The notes beneath the pieces are model-generated. The model searched no databases and was not told the origin of the DNA. It saw nothing but the letters and a program-made list of their open reading frames with translations. From JAHZMA01 sp965205905 (GTDB taxonomy: Bacteria > Pseudomonadota > Alphaproteobacteria > JABAAW01 > JAHZMA01), in assembly GCA_965205905.1 (NCBI GenBank), contig CBDBHZ010000001.1, positions 186,001 to 250,000 on the forward strand: a stretch of DNA of 64,000 nt. Direction: 5' to 3'. The position numbers were made by a program, and so were the translations under genes. Every line of letters starts with the position of its first letter. Positions within the stretch are counted from its first letter, which is position 1. Shown piece by piece: positions 8,871 to 18,111 of the stretch.

Positions 8871-9716
8871 ATGGCAGAAAATCTGATGTTGCAAAATCTT
8901 ATGAAAGGCAAAAAAGGTTTAATCATGGGCGTTGCCAATGATAAATCTATCGCCTATGGCATCGCCAAAGCTGCATCTGAAGCAGGTGCTGAATTGGCTT
9001 TCAGTTATCAGGGTGAGTTGCTTGAAAAGCGGGTGCGTCCGCTTGCCGAATCACTTGGTGTAAAGCATATGATTCCATGTGATGTGGGTGAAGATTCGTC
9101 TATCGAATCGGCTTTTGCCTTACTTCAAAAAGAATGGGGCAAGTTGGATTTTGTGGTTCACGCCATTGCCTTTGCCGATAAAGATGAATTGCGCGGTGCC
9201 TATTACGATACATCGCGTGATAATTTTAAGCTGAGCATGGATATTTCATGCTATTCATTTACAGCAGTGTCGCGCTATGCGCGCCCGCTGATGATAGAAA
9301 ATGGTGGCTCATTATTAACTTTAAGCTATTTCGGTGCTGAAAAAGTGATTCCGCATTACAATGTGATGGGGGTTGCCAAAGCGGCGTTAGAAGCATCGGT
9401 GCGCTATTTGGCAGCTGATTTGGGCAAGGATAATATCCGCGTCAATGCGATTTCTGCTGGACCGATTCGCACATTGGCAGCATCAGGCATTGGCGATTTT
9501 CGCAATATGCTACGGTGGAATGCGCTCAACGCACCACTGCGTGATAATGTAACGATTGACGATGTTGGCTTGGCAGCACTTGGCTTGATTTCCGATTTAG
9601 GATGCGGTATTACTGGCGAAATTCAACATGTTGATAAGGGTTATAACATCAACGGTATGATGGCACTTGATGATATTGATGCCGCTATCGATGTATTGCA
9701 GGCAATGAAAAAATAA
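8871..9716 (+). CDS. fabI: enoyl-[acyl-carrier-protein] reductase (NADH), FabI
   Basis: 281 residues, a short-chain dehydrogenase fold that reduces trans-2-enoyl-ACP in the last step of fatty acid elongation. The FabI-type cofactor loop GVANDKSIAYGIA is at 20-32. The catalytic pair is Tyr163-x6-Lys170 in PHYNVMGVAKAAL, with a further conserved Tyr153 in LSYFGAE. SAGPIRTLAASGI is near 205-217. The spacing Y-x6-K separates FabI from ordinary SDR enzymes (Y-x3-K). It is followed 4 bp later by aroC. The first 12 residues are an extension relative to the usual MxxLxGKxGLI start; ATG 8886 would be a shorter alternative. Confidence 0.95.
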   Translation: MAENLMLQNLMKGKKGLIMGVANDKSIAYGIAKAASEAGAELAFSYQGELLEKRVRPLAESLGVKHMIPCDVGEDSSIESAFALLQKEWGKLDFVVHAIAFADKDELRGAYYDTSRDNFKLSMDISCYSFTAVSRYARPLMIENGGSLLTLSYFGAEKVIPHYNVMGVAKAALEASVRYLAADLGKDNIRVNAISAGPIRTLAASGIGDFRNMLRWNALNAPLRDNVTIDDVGLAALGLISDLGCGITGEIQHVDKGYNINGMMALDDIDAAIDVLQAMKK

Positions 9717-9720
9717 AGCC

Positions 9721-10812
9721 ATGAGCTTTAATTCTTTCGGGCATTTGTTACGTTTCTCAAGCTTTGGCGAGAGTCATGGGCAAGTGATAGGCGGTATGCT
9801 TGATGGGGTGCCACCCAATATAGAGCTCTCCGAAAGCGATATTCAGCCTTTTTTAGATAGACGCCGTCCGGGAAAATCGCGCTTTACCACTCAGAGAAAA
9901 GAACCTGATAAAATTAAATTGCTATCGGGTATCTATCAGGGCAAAACAACGGGCACACCGATTGCGTTTATCATTGCCAATCAAGATAGCCGTAGCCAAG
10001 ATTATAAAGATATTGCCAAGCAATATAGACCCGGTCATGCCGATTACACTTATGAAGCAAAATATGGAATTCGCGATCCGCGTGGTGGCGGGCGTTCTTC
10101 GGCGCGTGAGACCGCAATAAGAGTGGCGGCAGGCGCGATTGCGCGTAAAATTTTGGCAAAAGAATTTCCGATGCTACGGATTGTTGGCGGGCTGATCACG
10201 ATGGGCGAAAAGAAATTATCAGAACCATATGATTTTATGGCGACAAATGATAACCCTTTATTAATGCCCTGTTCAGACGAAAAAACCTGTCGCTTATGGC
10301 AGGAATATCTTGATAGAATCCGTAAAGATGGTGATTCGGTGGGGGCGATGGTTGAAATCCGTGCCTTGCATGTGCCGCCCGGTTGGGGGGCGCCAATTTA
10401 TGGCAAGCTAGATGCTGATTTGGCATCGGCGATGATGGGCATTAATGCGGTGAAATCAGTGGAAATCGGTGATGGTGTAAGGGTTGCGAATATGAGCGGT
10501 TCAAGAAACGCTGATGAGATGCGAATGCGTGGCGGACACCCCGTATTTTTAAGCAATCATGCAGGTGGTATCTTGGGCGGCATCAGTTCGGGTGCTGATA
10601 TTATCGTGCGGTTTGCGGTGAAGCCAACAAGCTCGATATTAACCGCGCGCCGCAGCATTGATAATGGCGGTAATGACATTGATATTGTTACCAAAGGCAG
10701 ACATGACCCTTGCGTTGGAATTCGCGCCGTGCCAGTAGGCGAGGCTATGATGGCGTTGGTATTGGCTGATCATTATTTGCGTCATCGCGGTCAATGCGGT
10801 GAATTATCCTAA
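9721..10812 (+). CDS. aroC: chorismate synthase
   Basis: 363 residues, the normal length. It converts 5-enolpyruvylshikimate 3-phosphate to chorismate using reduced FMN, the last common step of aromatic amino acid synthesis. Signature regions seen are RFSSFGESHGQVIGGMLDG (11-29), RPGHADYTYEAKYG and DPRGGGRSSARETA (about 105-135), and MRMRGGHPVFLSNHAGGILG near residues 263-282. No odd substitutions were noticed. It is packed between fabI (4 bp) and sppA (8 bp). Confidence 0.97.
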   Translation: MSFNSFGHLLRFSSFGESHGQVIGGMLDGVPPNIELSESDIQPFLDRRRPGKSRFTTQRKEPDKIKLLSGIYQGKTTGTPIAFIIANQDSRSQDYKDIAKQYRPGHADYTYEAKYGIRDPRGGGRSSARETAIRVAAGAIARKILAKEFPMLRIVGGLITMGEKKLSEPYDFMATNDNPLLMPCSDEKTCRLWQEYLDRIRKDGDSVGAMVEIRALHVPPGWGAPIYGKLDADLASAMMGINAVKSVEIGDGVRVANMSGSRNADEMRMRGGHPVFLSNHAGGILGGISSGADIIVRFAVKPTSSILTARRSIDNGGNDIDIVTKGRHDPCVGIRAVPVGEAMMALVLADHYLRHRGQCGELS

Positions 10813-10820
10813 AGGCAGAT

Positions 10821-12749
10821 GTGATGAATAAAATAATCTCTAAAATACAGGCAATCAAAGCATTGCCCAACACGATATTAACGCGGATACGGGCAAAAAT
10901 CACTTTTATCAAGAATTTTGTGATTAAAGTGAAGCAATCGCCTGCTTTTTTTGTGCAATGGTGCAAAAATAAAGTCAGGCAAGGTGTTCGTTATATTTGG
11001 CAATTACCGATTCGCTTTTTGCGCTTTTGTATCAAAAGCATCGGGCGTATTGTTATTTGGTTGCTGAAAGTTATTGTATCGTGGTTTATTGGGGTTGCGA
11101 TAGTTGTTGGCGTGTTATTTTGGTTGATTGATAATAAATTCAGCGCGTTAGAAGATAATTTTCTGCAAATGGAACAGACGGTGCAAGAACATTGCGAGCC
11201 TGCCGAGAAGCATATTCTATATATCGATACCGCATCATTAGCACCTTTATTGGCGAAACAAGGTTTTGTGTCGATTGATTTTTCTAGCAATTTACTACCT
11301 GAACATTGGGTTAATCTGCATCAAAAATTACAGCAAGCCAGCGATGATAACAGCATTGATGCGGTGCTGATTGATTATAAAGGCTTGTGGTCATCAAGGG
11401 CGGGCATTGCCGAATTGCGCGAACAGTTGAAAAGATATAAGCAAAAATCGGGTAAGAAAGTCTATCTATTTGTTAGCAATCAAGGCGAGTATCACGGTAT
11501 TGCGGATTATGGTCTGCATGATGTGGTTGATAAAATCTATCTGGCACCTTCGGGTTATAGCACGGTGAAACCGATTGGTGGCGAGCAATTTTACCTTAGC
11601 CGTTTGTTTGATAGGTTTGGCATTAAGCCTGAATTTATCCGCCGTCATCAATATAAATCCGCACCTTCTATGTTCACCAGCACTGGCCCTAGCAATGCTG
11701 AGAAGGAAATCACATCTGCACTTATTGCTGATATTGAGCAAATTTACCGAGATATTCTGAAACCCCGTTTTGCGGCTGATGGGCAAGCATTTATCTTTTC
11801 GGCGCAAGAAACATTAAGCAATCATCTGGCAGATCAAATCAGCTATCGTGATAATTTATTGCAAGCATTGCAGGCTGAAAAAAATATCAGTGATGATGCG
11901 CGTTATCTTTCGCTCTCTTGCTATCAAGGCGATTCGTTTGCTGCTTTGTTTGGCGGCTCTAAAAATGTGCAGATTATCAATGTTGAAGGCACAATTACGC
12001 CCGAAATATCGGGACAACCCACAATGGGTAGCCGCGTGCTCAAGCAAATTAAACGCGCCAACGAAAATGATGACGTCAGCGCGTTGCTCGTCTATATCGA
12101 TTCGCCGGGTGGTGATTATGCGATGTCGGAACGGATTTGGCACGCGCTTTATCAAACGGATAAACCAGTGGCGGTGCTGATGGGCAATGTGGCGGCATCG
12201 GGCGGTTATTTTATCGCGGTCGGTGGTGATAAAATCTTTGCTTACCCTAGCACGATTACGGGGTCTATCGGGATTTTCACAGGGCATTTTGCCTTGCGTG
12301 AATTTTTTAACGAAACGTTGTCGGTTGATACTTATGTCTATGGTGATACGGGCTATGAAAGCGAATTTTTAGATGAATTTTCGCCTGCATATAAAGCGCA
12401 AATGGAAAAATTTATCGATGCACTCTATGATGATTTCGTGAATAAGGTGGCATTATCGCGTGATATTAATACAAACGCAATGGATGATTTGGCACGTGGC
12501 AGGGTGTTTTCTGGCACACGCGCATTGCAAAATGATTTGCTAGATGGCATTGATGGCTTGCAAGGGGCAGTTGCATATTTAGAAAAAACATTGGGGGCAG
12601 AGATTATTTTAATGCCTGAACAAGAAGAGTTTGATTTTGCAACCGCGATAGAGCAATTTGTCGCGCAAAGCTTTAGCCCTACAGTTACCGAATATCTATA
12701 TAAGATTGGCATTTTGCAAAACGGCGTTAGAATGCAGAGTGAGTATTAG
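10821..12749 (+). CDS. sppA: signal peptide peptidase SppA, 67-kDa type
   Basis: 642 residues. A cytoplasmic basic N-terminus (1-70) and one membrane segment (about 72-95, WLLKVIVSWFIGVAIVVGVL) precede two tandem S49 peptidase domains, the long SppA form. The catalytic dyad is Lys279 (HQYKSAPS) in the N-terminal half and Ser460 (VAASGGYF) in the C-terminal half, as in E. coli where Lys and Ser come from different repeats. It degrades released signal peptides in the inner membrane. The start is GTG 10821 or ATG 10824, with AAAGGC upstream. The lysine/arginine-rich 70-residue head is longer than usual. It ends the ppiC-fabI-aroC-sppA group. Confidence 0.93.
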   Translation: MMNKIISKIQAIKALPNTILTRIRAKITFIKNFVIKVKQSPAFFVQWCKNKVRQGVRYIWQLPIRFLRFCIKSIGRIVIWLLKVIVSWFIGVAIVVGVLFWLIDNKFSALEDNFLQMEQTVQEHCEPAEKHILYIDTASLAPLLAKQGFVSIDFSSNLLPEHWVNLHQKLQQASDDNSIDAVLIDYKGLWSSRAGIAELREQLKRYKQKSGKKVYLFVSNQGEYHGIADYGLHDVVDKIYLAPSGYSTVKPIGGEQFYLSRLFDRFGIKPEFIRRHQYKSAPSMFTSTGPSNAEKEITSALIADIEQIYRDILKPRFAADGQAFIFSAQETLSNHLADQISYRDNLLQALQAEKNISDDARYLSLSCYQGDSFAALFGGSKNVQIINVEGTITPEISGQPTMGSRVLKQIKRANENDDVSALLVYIDSPGGDYAMSERIWHALYQTDKPVAVLMGNVAASGGYFIAVGGDKIFAYPSTITGSIGIFTGHFALREFFNETLSVDTYVYGDTGYESEFLDEFSPAYKAQMEKFIDALYDDFVNKVALSRDINTNAMDDLARGRVFSGTRALQNDLLDGIDGLQGAVAYLEKTLGAEIILMPEQEEFDFATAIEQFVAQSFSPTVTEYLYKIGILQNGVRMQSEY

Positions 12750-12852
12750 TGGGTGAATATTGATAGGTGATGATTAAATGCTTGCTTATTGTTGTGATTC
12801 AGGCTATTAATAAGGTAACGGCATCAGATTAAAATAGAAAGGTTAGGGAAAT

Positions 12853-13311
12853 ATGTTGAAATTACGCCTAAAATTACGCATTTTTGTTTTATTATCACTC
12901 TTTTTAAGTGCATCTGTGGCACATGCGGTTGACCCCGTCTATAAATCAAGGTCTGGCAAAGGCGCAGGCGGCTATGATGTGGTTGCCTATTTTGACCAAA
13001 ACCAGCCCGTTAAAGGCGAAGATAGCTATCAAACACAATGGAACGGCGCAGATTGGCTGTTCTCTTCAGCTGAAAATCTTGAAAAATTTAACGCTAACCC
13101 TGAAAAATACGCACCGCAATTTGGTGGCTATTGTGCATGGGCGGTATCGCAAAATTACACCGCTAGGGGAAGCCCAAAACATTGGAGCATTGTCGATGGC
13201 AAGCTGTATCTTAATTATAACGGTTCGGTAAAATTAACATGGCAGCGCAATGCGCGTAAAAATATTGTATCGGGCAATCGAAACTGGCCTGAATTATTAG
13301 CAACGAGGTAA
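12853..13311 (+). CDS. secreted YHS-domain protein
   Basis: 152 residues. A signal peptide (about 1-24, ending AHAV) is followed by a YHS domain: GAGGYDVVAYFDQNQPVKG, a central WLFSSAENLEKFNANPEKYA and a GGYCAWAVSQ motif near 98-107. YHS domains often bind metals; the single conserved cysteine here is in GGYCAWA. Function is unknown, and the location is predicted periplasmic. It is a tandem paralog of the next gene (1-bp gap), with the same order of motifs. AGGGAA precedes the ATG. Confidence 0.83.
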   Translation: MLKLRLKLRIFVLLSLFLSASVAHAVDPVYKSRSGKGAGGYDVVAYFDQNQPVKGEDSYQTQWNGADWLFSSAENLEKFNANPEKYAPQFGGYCAWAVSQNYTARGSPKHWSIVDGKLYLNYNGSVKLTWQRNARKNIVSGNRNWPELLATR

Positions 13312-13312
13312 C

Positions 13313-13798
13313 ATGATGACAAAACCATTCAAAAACATATTTCTTTCAATCAGCATGATGACAATTCTAATGTCAGTCATATCAGGGGCGCAGATGGCAC
13401 AAGCAGAAGAACCTTATATCTTTACCCAAAAAAATAATAATTACGGCGCAGGTGGCTATGATGTGGTTGCCTATTTTACCGATAAAAAGCCGATGGAAGG
13501 CAAGCAAGATTATCAAACCGAATGGAAGGGCGCAATGTGGCTTTTCTCGTCTGCTGAAAATCTTGAAATGTTTAGCAAAAATCCCGAACAATATGCCCCG
13601 CAATATGGCGGTTATTGTTCATGGGCAATGGCAAAAGGCGATTTAGCAAAAGGCGACCCGAAACGTTGGAAAGTGGTAGATGATAAATTATATCTTAACT
13701 ATAATTGGTCGATTCAAAAATTATGGGAACGCGATATAGCGGGTATGATTGAGCGCGGTGATGCGCAATGGCCCAATGTCCTCACGGCAAACAAATAA
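13313..13798 (+). CDS. secreted YHS-domain protein (second tandem paralog)
   Basis: 161 residues: a signal peptide (about 1-31) then GAGGYDVVAYFTDKKPMEG, WLFSSAENLEMFSKNPEQYA and GGYCSWAMAKG, the same block order as the gene before it. It is clearly the product of a tandem duplication. The start is ATG 13313 or 13316. Its last 23 nt overlap miaA. Function is unknown; the shared signal peptide and YHS fold suggest a periplasmic metal- or redox-related role, which is inference only. Confidence 0.83.
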   Translation: MMTKPFKNIFLSISMMTILMSVISGAQMAQAEEPYIFTQKNNNYGAGGYDVVAYFTDKKPMEGKQDYQTEWKGAMWLFSSAENLEMFSKNPEQYAPQYGGYCSWAMAKGDLAKGDPKRWKVVDDKLYLNYNWSIQKLWERDIAGMIERGDAQWPNVLTANK

Positions 13799-14711
13799 CC
13801 AACCCCTCATCATCATTGCGGGCGCGACCGCAAGCGGTAAGAATCAGCTGGCATTGCGGTTGGCAAAATATGGTGCGATAACCATCATCAATGGCGATGC
13901 GATTCAGCTTTATCGTGGTTTGCCAATATTAACAGCCCAGCCGAATGCTGACGAGCAAGCAAAAGCCCCGCATTTGCTATATGGCATTGCCACATTTCAT
14001 GAAAAATATACAGTGGCTATATGGCTAGAGATATTACAACAAGCCATCAAGCAGGCGCGGGCTCATCATACCATTCCTGTGATTGTGGGCGGTAGCAGCA
14101 TGTATCTTGATAGATTGCTGAACGGTATCACGGTGATTCCTGAAATTCCTGATAGCATTAAACAACAGGCTGAAAATTTGCGCGTGCAATCAGGCAATCA
14201 GGCAATATATGATTCGCTTGCCGATGATGATAGGCAACGCTTGCATGTCAATGATAGTCATCGCATTATCAGAAGCTATTGTGTTTATCAGGCGACTGGC
14301 AAATCTTTATTATGGTGGCAGAAAAATCACCATCAAAATTTTGTTGCATCAGAATCACTGACAAAAATCGCGCTGATGCCCGACCGCGATGTGCTGTATC
14401 AAAGGTGCAATCAACGCTTATTGCAGATGATGGAACAGGGCGCATTAGAAGAAATCCGCGCAATTTTAGATGAAGATGATGCTCTGCCCGCCTGCCAAGC
14501 GATTGGGGTGAAGCCGTTAAAATCTTATTTACGTGATGAATCCAGCTATGATGAGGCGGTAGCAAACGCGCAACAGCAAACGCGCAATTATGCCAAACGG
14601 CAATATAGCTGGCTGAATAATCACTATCGCGCCGATAAAATTATCGATGATGAATTGCCCGAAACTGAAATTATCGCAATGGCACAAGAAATGCTTGCTG
14701 AAAAACCATAA
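13776..14711 (+). CDS. miaA: tRNA dimethylallyltransferase MiaA with altered P-loop
   Basis: About 311 residues from ATG 13776. It transfers the dimethylallyl group of DMAPP to A37 of tRNAs reading UNN codons. Family landmarks are the N-terminal P-loop, INGDAIQLYRGLPILTAQP (the ADSMQVY region), VGGSSMYLDRLLNGI and QTRNYAKRQYSWL near the C-terminus. The P-loop reads ATASGKNQL: the residue after the Walker lysine is Asn23 where MiaA normally has Ser or Thr. ATG 13761 is an alternative start. It lies directly upstream of ilvB, a usual alphaproteobacterial arrangement. Confidence 0.9.
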   Translation: MSSRQTNNQPLIIIAGATASGKNQLALRLAKYGAITIINGDAIQLYRGLPILTAQPNADEQAKAPHLLYGIATFHEKYTVAIWLEILQQAIKQARAHHTIPVIVGGSSMYLDRLLNGITVIPEIPDSIKQQAENLRVQSGNQAIYDSLADDDRQRLHVNDSHRIIRSYCVYQATGKSLLWWQKNHHQNFVASESLTKIALMPDRDVLYQRCNQRLLQMMEQGALEEIRAILDEDDALPACQAIGVKPLKSYLRDESSYDEAVANAQQQTRNYAKRQYSWLNNHYRADKIIDDELPETEIIAMAQEMLAEKP

Positions 14712-14754
14712 ATTATGTTATTTTAATATTGTTCAAGTTTTTTAGGAAGATAAG

Positions 14755-16530
14755 ATGCAAAAACAAGGTGAATTGCTCACTGGCGCACAAATTGTGTTAC
14801 GCGCTTTGGAAGAACAAGGTGTTGATGTTATTTTCGGCTATCCGGGCGGGGCGGTGCTACCGCTTTATGATGCTATGTATCAGGCCGAAGGGCTGCAGCA
14901 TGTGCTGGTTCGGCACGAACAAGGCGCGATTCATGCGGCTGAAGGCTATGCACGCTCTACAGGTAAAGTGGGTGTGTTGTTGGTAACATCAGGGCCCGGC
15001 GTTACCAATACGGTAACGGGCTTAACCGATGCCCTGCTTGATTCGGTGCCGATTGTTTGTTTTTCGGGGCAGGTGCCAAGCCATCTTATCGGTACTGATG
15101 CGTTTCAGGAATGCGATACCACTGGCATTACCCGTGCTTGCACCAAGCATAATTATCTGGTGCGTGATGTCAATGATTTGGCGCGTGTGATTCACGAGGC
15201 ATTTTATATTGCGCGTAGTGGCCGTCCCGGTCCTGTGCTGATTGATTTACCCAAAGATGTGCAATTTGCCAAAGGCACATATAGCAGTGGTGAGAATGTG
15301 AAGCATCGTAATTATCAGCCGATTGTTAAAGCCGAACAAAATATTATTGATGAGGTTGCCGATTTATTATGCACCGCTGAAAAGCCGATTATTTATGGCG
15401 GTGGCGGGGTGATTAATTCTGGCATGGCGGCATGTGAAAAATTGCAGAAGCTGATTGATTTAACGGGCTTTCCATTTACGCTCACCTTGATGGGGCTAGG
15501 GGCAGTGCCGACAGGCAAGCCTGAATTTTTGGGCATGTTAGGCATGCACGGCACATATGAGGCGAATTTGGCAATGCATCAATGCGATGTGATGCTAAGT
15601 GTGGGCGCACGGTTTGATGATAGGATTACGGGCAGACCCGATAAATTCTCGCCCCATTCTACAAAAATTCAAATTGATATTGACCCCTCATCAATCAATA
15701 AGGTGATTAGGGTAGAACATGCGGTGATTGGCGATTGTAACATTGTGTTAGAACAGTTGCTTGATGCGGTGCAAAAGCGTAAGAATCGCTTGCCCAGTAA
15801 AGAGAAATTGAAGCCATGGTGGCAACAGATTGGCGAATGGCGCGCCCGTAAATGTCTGGATTTTGACCAAGATATGGATAAAAAAGCGGCGATTAAACCG
15901 CAATATGCGATTTCGCGCTTGCATGAATTAACCAAAGATACCGATACCTATATCACCACCGAAGTGGGGCAGCATCAAATGTGGGCGGCGCAATATTATC
16001 CGATTAATAAGCCGTTTCATTGGATGACTTCTGGCGGGTTAGGCACGATGGGTTACGGGCTACCTGCAGCGATCGGGGTGCAGATGGCAAATCCTGATGC
16101 GCTGGTGATTGATATTGCGGGCGAGGCTTCAATCTTGATGAATATGCAAGAAATCAACACTGCCGTGCAATATGAATTGCCTGTGAAAATCTTTATTCTC
16201 AACAATCAATATATGGGCATGGTGCGGCAATGGCAAGAGCTTTTGCATGGTGGACGTTACGCGCATTCCTATTGCGAATCACTGCCTGATTTTGTCAAAT
16301 TAGCCGAAGCCTATCATGCGGTGGGTCTGCGCGCCAATAATGTGGGTGAGCTTGATGATGTGATTAAGGATATGAAAAATATCAAAAAACCGATGTTGAT
16401 TGATGTGCGCGTTACCAAACAAGAAAATTGCTATCCGATGATTCCATCAGGGGCGGCACATAATGAAATGTTGTTGAACGATAATTCGGTGCCAAAACCG
16501 ATTAGCAAGCAAGGTAGGGTGCTGGTATGA
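14755..16530 (+). CDS. ilvB: acetolactate synthase, large (catalytic) subunit
   Basis: 591 residues. A ThDP-dependent enzyme joining two pyruvates, or pyruvate and 2-ketobutyrate, in branched-chain amino acid synthesis. The three domains are visible: N-terminal with the ThDP-activating glutamate (VRHEQGAIHAAEGYA near 41-55), a central FAD-binding region (SVGARFDDRITGRPDKF), and the C-terminal ThDP/Mg motif DIAGEASILMNMQE followed by FILNNQYMGMVRQWQ. The metal motif has GEA rather than the classical GDG, a conservative change. AGGAAG precedes the ATG. It overlaps ilvH by 4 nt and is transcribed with ilvH-ilvC. No leader peptide or attenuator is apparent in the 43-bp gap after miaA. Confidence 0.96.
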   Translation: MQKQGELLTGAQIVLRALEEQGVDVIFGYPGGAVLPLYDAMYQAEGLQHVLVRHEQGAIHAAEGYARSTGKVGVLLVTSGPGVTNTVTGLTDALLDSVPIVCFSGQVPSHLIGTDAFQECDTTGITRACTKHNYLVRDVNDLARVIHEAFYIARSGRPGPVLIDLPKDVQFAKGTYSSGENVKHRNYQPIVKAEQNIIDEVADLLCTAEKPIIYGGGGVINSGMAACEKLQKLIDLTGFPFTLTLMGLGAVPTGKPEFLGMLGMHGTYEANLAMHQCDVMLSVGARFDDRITGRPDKFSPHSTKIQIDIDPSSINKVIRVEHAVIGDCNIVLEQLLDAVQKRKNRLPSKEKLKPWWQQIGEWRARKCLDFDQDMDKKAAIKPQYAISRLHELTKDTDTYITTEVGQHQMWAAQYYPINKPFHWMTSGGLGTMGYGLPAAIGVQMANPDALVIDIAGEASILMNMQEINTAVQYELPVKIFILNNQYMGMVRQWQELLHGGRYAHSYCESLPDFVKLAEAYHAVGLRANNVGELDDVIKDMKNIKKPMLIDVRVTKQENCYPMIPSGAAHNEMLLNDNSVPKPISKQGRVLV

Positions 16531-17069
16531 CGCATGTTGATGATGTTGTAAGGCGTGCCTGTTTTTCGGTGGTTGTTGATAATGAACCGGGGGTGCTTGC
16601 GCGGGTGATTGGCTTGTTTGCAGGGCGCGGCTATAATATTGAAAGCCTAACAGTCTGCACGATTGACCACGAGCAAAGCCTATCGCGCATCACCATTATT
16701 AGCTATGGCGTGAAGATGGTGATTGACCAAATCAAAGCGCAATTAGAAAAATTAGTGCCAGTGCATTGCGTAACGAATATCACCGAAGCGGGTGCATCGG
16801 TTGAAAAAGAAGTGGCATTGGTGCGGTTTACTGCTACAGGCGATGCACGAAGCGAAGGCTTGCGAATTGCTGATATTTTCAAGGCAAATGTTGCTGATAC
16901 CACACATGGCTCATTCATTTTTGCGCTGAGTGGGTCATCTGAAAAAGTGGATGCTTTCATTGATTTAATGAGTGATATTGGCGTGGTGGAAATTGCCCGC
17001 TCAGGTGTTATATCGCTGAATCGAACGAAAGCCACAACAAAAGAATCTTTGGATAGTAATCAAAAATAA
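16527..17069 (+). CDS. ilvH: acetolactate synthase, small (regulatory) subunit
   Basis: 180 residues. An N-terminal ACT domain (about 10-85: FSVVVDNEPGVLARVIGLFA, GRGYNIESLTV) binds valine for feedback control. A C-terminal domain (about 90-170) has RSEGLRIADIFKANVADTTH. It stimulates the large subunit. Translation is coupled to ilvB through an ATGA overlap; ilvC follows after 16 bp. Confidence 0.96.
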   Translation: MTHVDDVVRRACFSVVVDNEPGVLARVIGLFAGRGYNIESLTVCTIDHEQSLSRITIISYGVKMVIDQIKAQLEKLVPVHCVTNITEAGASVEKEVALVRFTATGDARSEGLRIADIFKANVADTTHGSFIFALSGSSEKVDAFIDLMSDIGVVEIARSGVISLNRTKATTKESLDSNQK

Positions 17070-17085
17070 TCTTACGAAAGGGAAA

Positions 17086-18108
17086 TTGATGAAAGTTTAT
17101 TATGATAGTGATGCGGATATCAATCTGCTTAAAGACAAAAACATTGCCATTATTGGCTATGGCTCGCAAGGCCATGCCCATGCGCTGAATTTGAAAGATA
17201 GTGGCATTAAGAATGTGGCGGTGGCGTTGAAAGAAAAATCTGCCAGCCGTGCCAAAGCCGAACAAGCGGGCTTTAAGGTGATGACGCCAAAAGAAGCCGC
17301 GGCTTGGGCTGATATTTTGATGGTGCTGATACCTGATGAGTTGCATGCCGATATGTATTATGCGGATTTACATGAAAATATGAAATCAGGGGCGGCAATC
17401 GCCTTTTCGCATGGCTTAAGCGTTCATTTTAGCTTGATTGAGCCACGCGATGATGTTGATGTGATAATGATGGCGCCCAAAGGTCCGGGGCATACGGTGC
17501 GCGGTGAATATGTGCGCGGTGGCGGTGTGCCTTGCTTGGCAGCAATCTATCAAGATTACTCGGGCAAGGCGATGGAATTGGCACTTGCTTATTGTTCGGC
17601 AATTGGTGGCGGACGTTCAGGTATTATTGAAACCACATTCCGCGAAGAATGCGAAACCGATTTATTTGGTGAGCAAGTGGTGCTATGTGGCGGTTTGATT
17701 GAGCTGATTCGCAATGGTTATGAAACTCTGATTGAAGCAGGTTACAAGCCTGAAATGGCGTATTTTGAGTGTCTGCACGAGGTGAAGCTGATTGTTGATT
17801 TAATCTATGAAGGTGGTATCTCTAACATGTTTTATTCAATCTCGAATACGGCAGAATATGGCGCATATAAAACGGGACCTAGAATTGTGAATGGCCAAAC
17901 CAAGACTGAAATGAAAAAAGTGTTGGAAGAGATTCAAAATGGTAAATTCACCCGTGATTGGATGTTGGAAAACAAAGCCTATCAGGCGCATTTTAAGGCA
18001 AAGCGTAAATTAGATGCCGAACACCCGATTGAGGCGATTGGCACTGAATTACGTGGTATGATGCCATGGATTGGCAAGAATAAATTGGTTGATAAGGCGA
18101 AAAACTAA
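17086..18108 (+). CDS. ilvC: ketol-acid reductoisomerase, class I
   Basis: 340 residues, the short class I form. It isomerises and reduces acetolactate with NADPH and Mg2+. The Rossmann motif is IGYGSQGHAHALNLKDSG (about 22-39). MAPKGPGHTVRGEY is near 129-142. The metal and substrate site is in the knotted helical domain, with EECETDLFGEQVVLCGG near 187-203 and YEGGISNMFYSISNTAEYG near 240-258. A GAAAGGGAAA ribosome-binding site precedes the ATG. It is the third gene of ilvB-ilvH-ilvC, with the methyltransferase gene 3 bp downstream. Confidence 0.97.
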   Translation: MMKVYYDSDADINLLKDKNIAIIGYGSQGHAHALNLKDSGIKNVAVALKEKSASRAKAEQAGFKVMTPKEAAAWADILMVLIPDELHADMYYADLHENMKSGAAIAFSHGLSVHFSLIEPRDDVDVIMMAPKGPGHTVRGEYVRGGGVPCLAAIYQDYSGKAMELALAYCSAIGGGRSGIIETTFREECETDLFGEQVVLCGGLIELIRNGYETLIEAGYKPEMAYFECLHEVKLIVDLIYEGGISNMFYSISNTAEYGAYKTGPRIVNGQTKTEMKKVLEEIQNGKFTRDWMLENKAYQAHFKAKRKLDAEHPIEAIGTELRGMMPWIGKNKLVDKAKN

Positions 18109-18111
18109 TAT

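Noticed and set aside
14712..14754. ilv leader peptide or attenuator
   Set aside because: Only 43 bp separate miaA and ilvB, with no hairpin or branched-chain-rich leader frame.
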